This document shows, piece by piece, positions 27,395-36,570 of a stretch of DNA of 64,000 nt. The position numbers and the translations under genes were made by a program. Numbering within the stretch: position 1 is the first letter of the stretch; each line of letters begins with the position of its first letter. Below the pieces are notes generated by a model. The model made no database searches. It saw only the letters and a list, made by a program, of their open reading frames with translations, and was not told where the DNA came from. The DNA comes from Stigonema ocellatum SAG 48.90 = DSM 106950 (lineage in GTDB: Bacteria; Cyanobacteriota; Cyanobacteriia; Cyanobacteriales; Nostocaceae), in NCBI GenBank assembly GCA_016903675.1, contig JADQBA010000004.1:1-64000 (forward strand), given 5' to 3'.

Positions 27395-28534
27395 ATGCAG
27401 CCTCTCAGCAAATTATTAGAGATTGACAATTCAAATTTAGCTTCGGTACTGAGATTGGGTTTGTACGGATTGCGGACTCAATTACAGCAAGCCCTTAAAA
27501 CAGCCGCCATAGATCCTGGAAGCAGTGCTTGTGAGGAGTTGCTGAGGGAGTTGGATATTCTTTTAGAACCGACGACTCAGGTGGAGTTTCTGAGTGAGGA
27601 GGTTTTGTCTGTAGAGAATAATTCGTTATGGGAGGATGTTTTAGAGCCGGTAACAGGAGACGAATTAAACTTGAAACATGTCACTGACGCTTTGGTTGGT
27701 GACTCAGAATTGTTGAATTATATCGGTGAGTACCAATTTTACAGTACTAATGATGCGGATTTGTGGAACGAGATGCAACGTCTGCTGCTACGGGTTCCTG
27801 AGAAGGTGGCTTGTGCTTGGCGATCGCGCACTTTGCAAGAAGTGAGTCAGGTGGGTATACAGGAGGATAGGCGATGTCTCTCATCATTACCCTTCATCCG
27901 GGATGAATTACTTTACCCTGGTCTGACTGGAAAGGTCAAGGCTACTGGGTTGTGTTTGTCAGAGGAAGTGGATTTTGATTCGCGATTGATGGTGGAAAAA
28001 CGCGGGGGAGAACTGGATTTGCTTGCTAGTGTTGTTTCTACTTGTCTCAAGTTTATTGAGCAAGACTCGTGTTTATACCACGCTCTCAAGAGTTTGGATC
28101 GTTTTGGTGTGAGGTCTTTGAGCTTAGATGCGGAAAAGCATAAGTATATTATAGCACTTGTAGAGCGTTTTCACCGTGTACAAGCAACTGCTGATGCTGA
28201 GCCGACAACAGCTTTGCGTGCTAGACTAGAGCTAGATGAGGCAATTCACTCTTTGGTATATTTGCCGACGTGCGATCGCTACTCTTGGTGGGGTAAGCTG
28301 CAACAAGAAGCACGACGCACTCTTGATGCGGTGGTGGAAAGGGCGCGTGATGCTGGTTATCAGGTGCAGATTCGCCCGTTATGGGGAACCTATGCTGATG
28401 TCTTTAGTTGGTCAAGAGATGATCTGCAACTGGATATGGGAGGGGTGCGTGGAGAAGTGTCTGCATGTCTGCGGGTTTATGCCAAGATTAACGATGAGGT
28501 GCTTCCTGGGCGTGTGCTTTTCCGTTCTTCTTAG
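27395..28534 (+). CDS. Unknown protein, third gene of the dynamin/Hsp70 cluster
   Basis: 379 residues, ATG at 27395. Mostly helical in the N-terminal two thirds (LGLYGLRTQLQQALKTAAID, CEELLRELDILLEPTTQVEF), then RARLELDEAIHSLVYLPTCD and a C-terminal mixed alpha/beta part, WWGKLQQEARRTLDAVVERA followed by IRPLWGTYADVFSW. No motif of a known enzyme is visible. By position it would be the SrfA-like partner if the cluster is analogous to srfABC, but I cannot see sequence support for that. The gap 27190-27394 contains only short repeats. Confidence 0.7.
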   Translation: MQPLSKLLEIDNSNLASVLRLGLYGLRTQLQQALKTAAIDPGSSACEELLRELDILLEPTTQVEFLSEEVLSVENNSLWEDVLEPVTGDELNLKHVTDALVGDSELLNYIGEYQFYSTNDADLWNEMQRLLLRVPEKVACAWRSRTLQEVSQVGIQEDRRCLSSLPFIRDELLYPGLTGKVKATGLCLSEEVDFDSRLMVEKRGGELDLLASVVSTCLKFIEQDSCLYHALKSLDRFGVRSLSLDAEKHKYIIALVERFHRVQATADAEPTTALRARLELDEAIHSLVYLPTCDRYSWWGKLQQEARRTLDAVVERARDAGYQVQIRPLWGTYADVFSWSRDDLQLDMGGVRGEVSACLRVYAKINDEVLPGRVLFRSS

Positions 28535-28590
28535 GGAAAGTAAGCAGTCAAAATTTGCCGATTAGATATTAGATATCTCCAGAAATGATG

Positions 28591-28614
28591 TAGGGGCGCA
28601 AGGCATTGCGCCCT
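28591..28614. repeat. GGGGCGCAAGGCATTGCGCCC hairpin
   Basis: TAGGGGCGCAAGGCATTGCG pairs with itself; the same kind of hairpin is at 42926-42952. It lies downstream of the three-gene cluster and could help end its transcript. The rest of 28535-28836 has no intact gene. Confidence 0.6.
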
Positions 28615-28745
28615 AAAAGCAGTGTGGTTCATTTAGGTGAAAACTGCTGTAAGACTGACGCGGGGACGCGGCGACGCATGGACGCGGTGAATTTTTATTA
28701 TAAGCAATTAAACGGACATGATATTATCCCACTGCCAAGACAGTA

Positions 28746-29080
28746 TCAGGCGATCGCAATAGTGTAAATGTGCCAAGCAACCGCACGAACTTCTTTGCTT
28801 TCCCGCCTTGACAATAAGCCTTGAGCATAATTAGCGATATATAATTCAATACGCTTGGTGTTAGCGCCAAAAACCCTTCAGACATGTAGGTTGGGTTGAG
28901 GAACGAAACCCAACATTTTTCGCGGTTTGTTGGGTTTCACACAGTGAGACCCAACCTACGATTCTCCTTAACACCAACCGTATTGATATATAATTCATTT
29001 TCTCCCTTCTGCGGAACCAAGTAGGCATGAAACCGAGATAGGTGTAAAAACCTGCATTCCGGGTCTGAAAACCCTTAGCC
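28746..29080 (-). pseudogene. Short gene remnant split by a MITE
   Basis: On the minus strand, joining 28996-29060 to 28746-28846 with one copy of the 10-bp target duplication gives a frame reading YLVPQKGENELYIANYAQGL followed by LSRRESKEVRAVAWHIYTIA and IA, then TGA. This looks like the C-terminus of a protein interrupted by the element at 28847-28985. Only about 55 codons are open before an upstream TAA, so it is at best a remnant. No family recognised. Confidence 0.3.
28847..28985. mobile_element. MITE-like element, family CAATACGCTTGGTGTTA, 10-bp TSD
   Basis: Inverted ends CAATACGCTTGGTGTTA and TAACACCAACCGTATTG (one mismatch). ATATATAATT at 28837-28846 and 28986-28995 is a perfect 10-bp target duplication. 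The interior contains the dispersed GTAGGTTGGGTT...AACCCAACCTAC hairpin. A relative is at 48445-48549. The following 28996-29474 contains no gene that I can support. Confidence 0.85.
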
Positions 29081-29474
29081 TGTATGGTTTTGATAATTTG
29101 ATACAGATTTGAGCAAAAAAGCCGTGTTCGGTAACGAGAAATCAAGCCTTTTGGGGTCATCTTGCAGGAAAAAACACATATCTCGGCTCAATGCCTAATA
29201 GAGACTCGTGTGGGATTTTATTTCTGGGCAAGTGCCACACCTGCATTTTCACGTTGCCCTCCCCGGTCAAGGGACACCGCTGCCACCTCAAAACTTTTAA
29301 GTAGCTTCTGCATCTGCTTGATGGGGAAGGTTTTGACATTCTTCAGAACCTTCCCAAAAAAAGACATTTTGATAATTTGTGGATAACAACAGGGTAGGCG
29401 CAGCCCGCCGCAGACATCCTACTCCTCAACTGACTATCCCAAGTGTTCCCTCATGGACAACAACAAAAGCAAGT

Positions 29475-30461
29475 TTATCTATTAACCGCACTCATACTTT
29501 GCTCCGGATAACGACCACCCGCAGCAACGCCCTTAGGTGATACCTCTTCAATACGACGTAGATCATCGGGAGATAGGGTAATCTCCGTCGCGGCGATGTT
29601 CTCTGAGAGATACTTGCGGCGCTTGGTGCCAGGGATAGGAACAATGTCCTCTCCTTGAGTCAAAAGCCATGCCAACGCCAGTTGACTTGCTGTTACCCCT
29701 TTTTCAGTGGCGATCGCCACCAGAAGCTCCACAAGTTGCAGATTTTTGTGAAAGTTTTCACCTTGAAATCGTGGTGAGTTATGGCGGTAATCATCAGGTG
29801 CTAAATCTTCGGGACTAGTAATGGCTCCTGACAAAAATCCCCGTCCCAAGGGGCTGTAAGCAACAAAGCCAATGCCCAGATCCCGTACAGTAGACAAAAT
29901 TTCATCCTCCGGCTCCCGACTCCAAAGCGAATACTCTGTCTGTAATGCGGTAATAGGATGCACAGCAGTTGCCCGCCGAATCGTCGCAGGAGCCGCCTCG
30001 GACATACCCAGGTAGCGCACTTTACCTTGTTGCACTAACTCTGCCATGGCCCCAATGGTCTCTTCGATTGGCACCGTTGGATCTACCCGATGCTGGTAGT
30101 AGAGGTCAATTACGTCAACTCCTAGGCGTTGAAGGGACGCATCGCAGCATGAGCGGACATAATCTGGTTTACCACTAACACCTAGCCAACCACCGTCTTC
30201 TGTACGGACATTGCCGAATTTGGTTGCTAGCACCACTTGATCTCGACGGTCTTTGATTGCCCTCCCTACTAATTTTTCATTGGTGAAGGGACCATACATA
30301 TCAGCAGTATCAAGGAAATTTACGCCTAGATCGAGAGCGTGGTGAATAGTGGCGATCGCTTCAGCTTCATCCTGCTCTCCATAAAATTCCGACATACCCA
30401 TGCAGCCAAGTCCCAGTTCTGAAACCACCAGTCCTTGATTACCAAGTTTTCTTGTTTTCAT
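29475..30461 (-). CDS. Aldo/keto reductase (NADPH-dependent)
   Basis: 328 residues, complete. The TIM-barrel signature is clear: GLGCMGMSEFYG, FLDTADMYGPFTNEKLVGRA with the catalytic Asp and Tyr, VVLATKFG with the lysine, and DLYYQHRVDPTVPIEETIGA with the catalytic His. VPIPGTKRRKYLSENIAA binds the cofactor phosphate. It belongs to the YajO/AKR13-like reductases; substrate unknown. It is a single-gene unit facing away from a small divergent gene. Confidence 0.95.
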   Translation of the reverse strand: MKTRKLGNQGLVVSELGLGCMGMSEFYGEQDEAEAIATIHHALDLGVNFLDTADMYGPFTNEKLVGRAIKDRRDQVVLATKFGNVRTEDGGWLGVSGKPDYVRSCCDASLQRLGVDVIDLYYQHRVDPTVPIEETIGAMAELVQQGKVRYLGMSEAAPATIRRATAVHPITALQTEYSLWSREPEDEILSTVRDLGIGFVAYSPLGRGFLSGAITSPEDLAPDDYRHNSPRFQGENFHKNLQLVELLVAIATEKGVTASQLALAWLLTQGEDIVPIPGTKRRKYLSENIAATEITLSPDDLRRIEEVSPKGVAAGGRYPEQSMSAVNR

Positions 30462-30570
30462 GCCTTATCCTTGTGAACTTTTATTGAGGTTATCGTTCTC
30501 CAAATCAGCTTTTCATCCGTTACGCGACATAATGCTTTCGACTATAGCAATCCTATTTCAGATCCGAACA

Positions 30571-30840
30571 TCAGCTTGTTTTTCGTTGTGCCGACTTCGG
30601 CTGTGTTCGGTGTGCGCCAAAGTATTTCTCACTGCGATAACGCAACCACACCCGCAACACTTGGGGAATCTGCTGTTTTTGCTCTTTGGTTAGTGTGTTG
30701 TAAAGGGTTAAGGCGCGATCTCTCTCACCCCGACAAGCAGCGTTGTTGTGAGCATCCCAATAGCTGCGGGCGACTCGAATCCGCCGACACACTTCCTTAA
30801 TTAGCTGGTCTTCAGTAAGTGGAGCGTCTTGCTTTGCCAT
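30571..30840 (-). CDS. Small conserved cyanobacterial hypothetical protein
   Basis: 89 residues, helical and basic: LTEDQLIKEVCRRIRVARSY, RDRALTLYNTLTKEQKQQIP, then VLRVWLRYRSEKYFGAHRT. No known domain. It lies 109 bp upstream of the aldo/keto reductase gene in the same direction. Confidence 0.65.
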   Translation of the reverse strand: MAKQDAPLTEDQLIKEVCRRIRVARSYWDAHNNAACRGERDRALTLYNTLTKEQKQQIPQVLRVWLRYRSEKYFGAHRTQPKSAQRKTS

Positions 30841-30983
30841 ACTCAGATGCTATAAATTTCTAATGCCATCGTAGCAAGTCAGACTCATGCTGAGAATCGC
30901 AGCCTATCAATGATTGTGGGTCGTGGGTCTATTAATATTGAAACCAGTGATTTACGTATTAACACGCAGATACAAGATATGAA

Positions 30984-31031
30984 GTAGGCAGGCTAAAGCC
31001 CACCAGTCCTCCCACAAGGGAGGTGCAAGAT
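30984..31031. repeat. Dispersed hairpin repeat (copy 2)
   Basis: Reverse complement of the 4345-4386 repeat, starting TAGGCAGGCTAAAGCCCACC. In 30841-31302 I see no gene, only this repeat. Confidence 0.7.
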
Positions 31032-31302
31032 GTTAGTTTTAAGACCTAAGCATAAAAAGGGGTATTGCGATCGTGAATTAGAGCCAACATTAGATACTGA
31101 TTAACTGGGAAGTATTCTTCTGTATAAGCTTACCAAATCCACTCTTTGATACAGAGCAAGTGAACTGTATTGAGAAATAGCTTGTCTAGTTTCTGGAAGA
31201 TACAAACTTAATCCACATAACTTTTCCGAATCGTTATTTTTGGAATGACTAATACCATAAAGCTCTCCACATAATACATAAGTTTTATTACTTTAAAATG
31301 CC

Positions 31303-31431
31303 TAAGTAGATCGGCACAGAAAAACCGAACTATATTAATGCAAGTAAGGGTTTGTAGTTGCGCTTCAGCGCTCATATCTAGGGCGCTGAAGCGCAACTAC
31401 AAACCTTTATTTATTTGTGCCGACCTACTTA
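31303..31431. mobile_element. MITE-like element, family TAAGTAGGTCGGCACA (copy 1)
   Basis: Left end TAAGTAGATCGGCACAGAAA and right end TTTGTGCCGACCTACTTA are inverted repeats. The interior is the GTAGTTGCGC...GCGCAACTAC hairpin. Two further copies are at 62708-62833 and 63124-63236. No clear target duplication. Confidence 0.7.
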
Positions 31432-31608
31432 TTTCTCAAGTTGGTTGTTAGTACCAGGATTTGTAACGTAAATCTTTCAAAGGGCAAAAGACCGACTTAC
31501 TCAAATTGGAATGGTAGATGTCCCCAGTGCGGTCATGAATTTGACCTGGATTATATGGTACGGATGCATTGTTCCGGTGAGTGTGGCTGGATGGATGATA
31601 GTGTGTAA
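31417..31608 (+). CDS. Possible small zinc-ribbon protein, start uncertain
   Basis: The frame runs from a GTG inside the MITE end at 31417. Only the last 40 residues look like protein: YSNWNGRCPQCGHEFDLDYM followed by HCSGECGW, with CPxC and CxxxC zinc-ribbon spacing. The MITE probably replaced the original 5' end. Could be a remnant. Confidence 0.35.
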   Translation: MPTYLFLKLVVSTRICNVNLSKGKRPTYSNWNGRCPQCGHEFDLDYMVRMHCSGECGWMDDSV

Positions 31609-31631
31609 GACGATGGTGAAAATTACTGTCT

Positions 31632-31976
31632 TCAAGCTTCCATCGGGTCTGGTTTACCAATCCCCAATTCTTGAAGTTTGACTTTGACATCCGACCACTC
31701 AGTACCGCAGTAGTAATATTTTTTATTCAGTATGTTAGCGATATAATATCCCTGCTTGCCACCATTAATGCGGAAAAGCTCTAGGGCGACTTTTTTCATA
31801 GTTATCCCAAAGGCAGCGAATAAACCTTCATGAGAAAGCCAAGGTGCATTAAATAAGTTTAAAAATGGCTTACCTTTTGTAAAAGCCCAACCATCACTGC
31901 GACGTTCAACAATCCGATAGTAAACCGGGTAATAAACTGTAGTATCTGAGTCTAACATCGTTTTTAAATGGCACAA
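31632..31976 (-). CDS. Hypothetical protein
   Basis: 114 residues; a second Met at 31958 (MLDSDTTVYY) may be the true start. Aromatic-rich, e.g. TVYYPVYYRIVERRSDGWAF and KQGYYIANILNKKYYYCGTE. It is the last of three small minus-strand genes (31632-32500). No family recognised. Confidence 0.5.
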   Translation of the reverse strand: MCHLKTMLDSDTTVYYPVYYRIVERRSDGWAFTKGKPFLNLFNAPWLSHEGLFAAFGITMKKVALELFRINGGKQGYYIANILNKKYYYCGTEWSDVKVKLQELGIGKPDPMEA

Positions 31977-32023
31977 TATTTAATAAGGGAAGCCCCCAGA
32001 GTTTATCTGGGGACACCAACTAA

Positions 32024-32263
32024 TTAGTTACGATCATCTTGGGACTCGTTCTGTGGTTGATCAGCCACATCCTCTAAGTCGTTTTTTACGACTTCTGAGT
32101 CTACGAGGTATATCTCGTCATCTACTTTGTCGCGTTTTTCCCACTGACCGAGTAAAGCACGAATAAAGATTTTGACGGGATTCCAAAAACCACGATGACC
32201 ATTCCCATTTTTTCTCACATTATTACCTCCTTTTTTGGATAACTGGGGACTAATTGTCCCCAT
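32024..32263 (-). CDS. Small hypothetical protein with acidic tail
   Basis: 79 residues. A basic amphipathic segment (HRGFWNPVKIFIRALLGQWE) is followed by an acidic, Asn/Asp-rich tail (VVKNDLEDVADQPQNESQDD). The internal Met before RKNGNG is preceded by AAAGGAGGTAAT, a strong ribosome site, so the start is probably GTG/ATG near 32218. Function unknown. Confidence 0.45.
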   Translation of the reverse strand: MGTISPQLSKKGGNNVRKNGNGHRGFWNPVKIFIRALLGQWEKRDKVDDEIYLVDSEVVKNDLEDVADQPQNESQDDRN

Positions 32264-32305
32264 CTTTATTTTAAACCATTTCTTGCTAAATTATACAACC
32301 ACTTT

Positions 32306-32500
32306 TTAGGAATTTGATGATTTTTTAGTAGCTATTAGGATTAACTCACCCGACGCGATCGCATCCAATAACTGACCTGTTGACCCTTCGTTATCATAGA
32401 CATATCCTAGTAATTGCGCGATTTCTTTAAGTTTATCTCCCGTTCCCGGTGCAACTCTTGCATGGAGATTAGTGCGATTAAGTTTCTTTCTCCCTGCCAT
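32306..32500 (-). CDS. Small ribbon-helix-helix-like protein
   Basis: 64 residues: KKLNRTNLHARVAPGTGDKL, KEIAQLLGYVYDNEGSTGQL, then LDAIASGELILI. A basic strand followed by two helices fits plasmid-type CopG/Arc small DNA-binding proteins. It heads the run of three small genes and may regulate them. The gap 32501-32963 upstream contains no gene that I can support. Confidence 0.5.
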   Translation of the reverse strand: MAGRKKLNRTNLHARVAPGTGDKLKEIAQLLGYVYDNEGSTGQLLDAIASGELILIATKKSSNS

Positions 32501-32963
32501 AAATGTTAACTATCATTTCATAAAAGTGGTTTACATATATAGGATAACAAAGAGTGTAACAAAGGTGATGCCTCGCGGCAAAGCACTGCCAATTCCATCT
32601 CGCTCTCGCCATTACTTTGGCACTTGTCAATTCGCTGACCAATTGAAATTTTCCACGTTGTCGGGGATAAAAGAAGCGAAATCCTTACGGAATAAGAGTT
32701 TGTGCAATCAATCACCTAAATTGCACTTCAGTCACTGCGGCATGTCCAAAAGGGATACTAGCGCTGTTTTATTCTCTCATGAGATTATAACCATGATGTT
32801 GCGTTGAAACTGACCAAGAGTATTTGAATTGCCTTCGACATCGGCTTGTACACACGGCAGTTGTAGATCAGTAAGGTGCTTATCTGAAGCGTATTGCGTT
32901 AGCACCTTGACATTAAAGCTTTCCCAATCTCATTATGAGTGTAGTCTTTGAAAGTTACCAGTC

Positions 32964-33779
32964 ATGTTTCGCCCAGCCTTTGCTATCTTTGCTCAGCAGT
33001 ACCTCTGTGAGGTGCTCAGTGATTATGGAAATGTTTACCTCAACGAACCCATTCCCCGCGATCCAAAGCTGAGAATCTTTAAGCACCCCTCTCGATTTAA
33101 CTGGGGAACTGAGTACCTCACCGCAGTCACTGCTCTTAACCCTCGGGTGATGGTTAGCCCAGAGGTTGTTGCGGAAGCAGAACTGGTAGATGTCCTGTTT
33201 GAACCCAAAGTAGAAAAATCGAGGACATCTTTAGGGCTATTAGGAGAACTCTTATCAGCTCCGTGTATTATCGAAATCCTACGCTGGGCACCGAATGAAT
33301 CGGACTTACGAACCTGTATGCGCCATTGGTTGACCTGGCAAGTTGAAACTGACGGTCGCATCATTCCTGTAGATGAAAATCCGGTCTATACAGATGAAAA
33401 GGAAAATGATCAGCAAGAATTGGTTGATAAAATCCTACTTATCATCATGCCCTCCGTCGCCCCTCAATATCTCAAAGGATTTGGTGCAAAGAGATCTGTC
33501 ATCAATATTCCAGGTGTTTATGAGCTAGCTCCTGCTTTTTGCACTACTATCGTTGTTACTAGCGAACTCCCTCAAGACGCTTCAACCCTCTGGCTCAGAA
33601 TTCTGGGACGGGGACCCACTCAAAGAGCGGCGATTATGGAACTCATGGCACTAGATGTCAATCATCCACATCACGCTGCGGTTAGGCAACAGTTACAGCA
33701 ATGGTATCAGCTTTTATTACAAGGTCATATGGGAAAGGAATGCAAACGGCTAATGCAAACATTAGCGATCTTTGAGTAA
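32964..33779 (+). CDS. Hypothetical protein, possibly of the Rpn/PD-(D/E)XK-like group
   Basis: 271 residues, ATG 32964. Segments SAPCIIEILRWAPNESDLRT and LWLRILGRGPTQRAAIMELM are noticeable; the second resembles the C-terminal part of large cyanobacterial Rpn-type families. No complete catalytic motif could be identified, so the name is tentative. It stands alone in an accessory zone. Confidence 0.55.
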   Translation: MFRPAFAIFAQQYLCEVLSDYGNVYLNEPIPRDPKLRIFKHPSRFNWGTEYLTAVTALNPRVMVSPEVVAEAELVDVLFEPKVEKSRTSLGLLGELLSAPCIIEILRWAPNESDLRTCMRHWLTWQVETDGRIIPVDENPVYTDEKENDQQELVDKILLIIMPSVAPQYLKGFGAKRSVINIPGVYELAPAFCTTIVVTSELPQDASTLWLRILGRGPTQRAAIMELMALDVNHPHHAAVRQQLQQWYQLLLQGHMGKECKRLMQTLAIFE

Positions 33780-33826
33780 AAGGATTTATGGTTTGATTTC
33801 AATTCAACTTTAATACTTGTACAAAT

Positions 33827-34024
33827 TTAGTAGCCACAGTCAGATGGTGTTACGACAATTCTTGTAATAAATCTATGGTCGTTTCCACTATAAGAATAAT
33901 AAAGTGATATATTATTTTGCCAGAATACTTGCATATCGGATGAACTACAAGCTAAATTCCTTATATTTTTCATGCCTGCGAGAAGCTTATTTGGGTCAAT
34001 TTCCCAAGAAGCATAGTTGACCAA
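33827..34024 (-). CDS. Small hypothetical protein
   Basis: 65 residues with a coherent composition, WEIDPNKLLAGMKNIRNLAC and LYYSYSGNDHRFITRIVVTP. No family recognised; it could be the tail of a longer lost gene. Confidence 0.35.
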   Translation of the reverse strand: MVNYASWEIDPNKLLAGMKNIRNLACSSSDMQVFWQNNISLYYSYSGNDHRFITRIVVTPSDCGY

Positions 34025-34154
34025 AATGTAATTGTAATTTAAAGCTAGAGCGGGAGAATCTTTATATAAAAATTATTATTAGTACAGTAAAAACCCAGTA
34101 GCCTATATAACCTGCTGTTAGAGAGAATTAATACTGTAGCGTTCAGGTATTACT

Positions 34155-34370
34155 ATGAGTAACCACAATGAAGATAACAATAACGGTGCTGAAGCAGCAG
34201 GATATGCAGCAGCAGGCGCTGGTGTAGGTGCTGGTGTAGCAGCAGCAGTAGGAGGAATGGGGTTAGCAGTAGGTGGTACTGCTGTTGCCATTGGCGCTGC
34301 TTCAGTTGTAGCTGCTGGTGCAGTTGTAGGATTAGCTGCTTATGGTCTTAAGAAAGCACTTAAATGGTAA
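34155..34370 (+). CDS. Glycine-zipper small membrane peptide
   Basis: 71 residues. After a hydrophilic N-terminus (SNHNEDNNNG) the rest is almost only Gly, Ala and Val with GxxxG spacing (AAGAGVGAGVAAAVGGMGLA, VGGTAVAIGAASVVAAGAVV), ending in a basic LKKALKW. This is a double hydrophobic segment typical of glycine-zipper or holin-like peptides. It is isolated; role unknown, perhaps membrane-active or stress-related. Confidence 0.6.
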   Translation: MSNHNEDNNNGAEAAGYAAAGAGVGAGVAAAVGGMGLAVGGTAVAIGAASVVAAGAVVGLAAYGLKKALKW

Positions 34371-34625
34371 CTTTTAATTTTTTAAAATTCTGTTACTAGC
34401 AACTAATGTACAGGATAACAGTGGTCGTTTTTGAGAAATTAAGGTTCGTTGGACAGGAGATCGGGGACGCTACCTCAAAATTTAATCAAAATCGAATAGC
34501 TCACGGAAAATGCGAGCTACAGCAGATGTTGCAGTATTAGATTGATGATGTGATTGCGTATTAATGCAACCGAGCAATTATGTGATCGCACTAAATTATC
34601 GCAATTGTTGATTTGGGGTGCGATT

Positions 34626-35231
34626 CTACCTAACCAAAAGTTTGCCTTGACTTATTGCAGCTGCTATCGCACCACGATTTGCAGTAAAAACTTTAATCCC
34701 TGGGACAGTTACATAATCACCATCATGAGTAATTATCTTTGTGACTCCTGCTTTGTCCATCGCCTCAAGTATCAGTAAGTCGTAACCATCAAGTAATTGG
34801 GTTTGAAATCTTGTAAGCGCTGCATTATTTGTATCTTCATTAACCAAAATATCAGTACATACCGCAGTCGATGTCACCTGACTCCAAGCGGTTTGAACTT
34901 CTGCTACAACTTTTGCTCTCTCGTTTGGGAAGTTATGACGGTATTCTTTAGGTTTTAATGTAGAAGAAAATATTTCTCTTTCTGTTTGCTCAATGTTGTG
35001 TGCTAATTCTGCCAATGAAAGACCGCAGTATAAAAGTAATGAGCTAGCAGAAATGGCTTTAGCAATGTAGGAAGGATACTCTGTAATCTGATAGGGACGA
35101 GATGAAATACTGGCATTAGTATAGGTATACCAATACCAGGCGTTTGTATCTACTAAGAAAATATCATCATTTTTCGGAGCGTCAGACCGGATATCAACCA
35201 CTTTAGCCTGAACTGTGTAGTTGACTGGCAT
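34626..35231 (-). CDS. PIN-domain protein paired with DUF4325 protein
   Basis: 201 residues. IFLVDTNAWYWYTYTN contains the first PIN aspartate, ELAHNIEQTE a probable second acidic site, and DLLILEAMDKAGVTKIITHD plus GDYVTVPGIKVFTAN the third and fourth, in the order expected of PIN ribonucleases. It starts at the last base of the DUF4325 gene, so the two are translationally coupled. This suggests a toxin-antitoxin-like or defence pair; activity is inferred. Confidence 0.7.
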   Translation of the reverse strand: MPVNYTVQAKVVDIRSDAPKNDDIFLVDTNAWYWYTYTNASISSRPYQITEYPSYIAKAISASSLLLYCGLSLAELAHNIEQTEREIFSSTLKPKEYRHNFPNERAKVVAEVQTAWSQVTSTAVCTDILVNEDTNNAALTRFQTQLLDGYDLLILEAMDKAGVTKIITHDGDYVTVPGIKVFTANRGAIAAAISQGKLLVR

Positions 35232-35578
35232 TACTGTGTATTTGCTTGTTCGCTGATAACTTGGTCTAGTCTACTACGGAAATCAGGGTCGGAGTAATAA
35301 CGCTTTGAATTTTCGATGACTAGTTTGAGTATTTGCTTACCAACTGTATTTAGATTCGAGAATTTGAGCAGACGGTTTAGGGTTTCTGGCTCAATATCCC
35401 GAAGTAATTGTCCAATAGCAAAGTTAAAGAATGGGGAAGCAAAAATTTCTACTCCTGCAAAGTCTAGCTCAACCTCGTGAAGAGCTAATAATTCTGGGTG
35501 AACCAAATCGTACACCTTCTGACCATCGCCTGGTGTAATACAGTTTTTGCCTATTAGGGTTAGGATTTCGTGTTTCAT
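35231..35578 (-). CDS. STAS-like DUF4325 protein
   Basis: 115 residues from ATG 35578 (MKHEILTLIGKNCITPGDGQ); the frame is open to 35677 but homologues begin at this strand. The DUF4325 core reads LDFAGVEIFASPFFNFAIGQ, with the helix LLRDIEPETLNRLLKFSNLN. DUF4325 proteins resemble STAS anti-sigma antagonists and often sit with phage, TA or ATPase partners. Here the partner is a PIN nuclease sharing one base. Confidence 0.75.
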   Translation of the reverse strand: MKHEILTLIGKNCITPGDGQKVYDLVHPELLALHEVELDFAGVEIFASPFFNFAIGQLLRDIEPETLNRLLKFSNLNTVGKQILKLVIENSKRYYSDPDFRSRLDQVISEQANTQ

Positions 35579-35678
35579 AGTCCGCACATCACCCTTAAAA
35601 CAACGGCTCGTCATCTGATTCAAGAGCTTGTAATTGAACATAGTCATTATCAATTGTGTGGAGTATAGTATAATCAAT

Positions 35679-36033
35679 GGTGATTTTGTAAAGGCATGTG
35701 GTAAATTCTTTGTAGGAAAAATTATTATTAACCCAATTGCTTTAATTGCAATTTTTCGTTTAAAAGCCCTCGTTCCTCTTTAGGGAGGGATTGGATAATT
35801 TGCACTAAAGAATTTACGAGTTGTGTGTTCATAACTTTACGGCAGAATAACTATATTATTCATATATCCTAATTAAAGACAGACTTGTGGTAAGGGCGAT
35901 CGCATAGTTACAGACTAGCTGATCAAAGCATTCTTGGGCTAGTGTACAAATATATATTTATAATATAATAAACATCTGTAGAGCTTTGCCACAAGGAGAT
36001 TTAGGAGAAAGTGGCTGCTGGAGAGCTTGGCGC
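35679..36033. other. Intergenic, no gene seen
   Basis: AT-rich spacer with AGGAACGAGGG-type fragments and several TATATA stretches. Nothing to annotate. Confidence 0.6.
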
Positions 36034-36324
36034 ATGACTAAAACCTGTATGCTATCCCTAATCCTTATTGCTCAGATCAATATTCCCCCTCACAATCTGC
36101 CTAGTGTACTAGAGGTCACACCAGACACTCGTCAAAGGTTTGACAATCTACAGCAAAGGCGGCAAATTCAGCAACATGAGGAAAAGGTGAATGCAGCCCA
36201 AAAGCGATATGAACACAAGATACAGGATCTGCAAACTCTCCCCTCCTCACGAATAGACTGCTTTCCTATATCAACACCAGTACCAGGTGTTGATCGTGAT
36301 CCTATTTCATGCTCCAGACCTTGA
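36034..36324 (+). CDS. Possible small exported coiled-coil protein
   Basis: 96 residues from ATG 36034. The N-terminus TKTCMLSLILIAQI is signal-peptide-like, and RQRFDNLQQRRQIQQHEEKV followed by NAAQKRYEHKIQDLQ is a coiled coil. The tail is Pro/Ser-rich. No family. The segment 36325-36570 downstream shows no gene other than the end of the toxin remnant. Confidence 0.4.
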   Translation: MTKTCMLSLILIAQINIPPHNLPSVLEVTPDTRQRFDNLQQRRQIQQHEEKVNAAQKRYEHKIQDLQTLPSSRIDCFPISTPVPGVDRDPISCSRP

Positions 36325-36570
36325 ACCCAGATTGATGTCTCACTGGAGGATTTTCTAAAATTGCAAATCGCCTCCGTGCAACAACCTTTCTCGATGCTCA
36401 TCCCGGAACCGCCGAGTCCGCGAAACCCTTGTCAAATTCTGTAAAGAGGCTCTCCATTCATTGCGAGCCTGGGACTGACCAGAGTGCCGGATGAGCGTTG
36501 GTGGAACAGACGCGATCGCAAATCGTAGGCGATCGCATGACTTGATCAGGCGAAGCGTCTCCTAGTTAAT

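Noticed and set aside
32472..32807. 111-residue plus-strand ORF
   Set aside because: Overlaps the start of the RHH-like gene, has no domain and no ribosome site.
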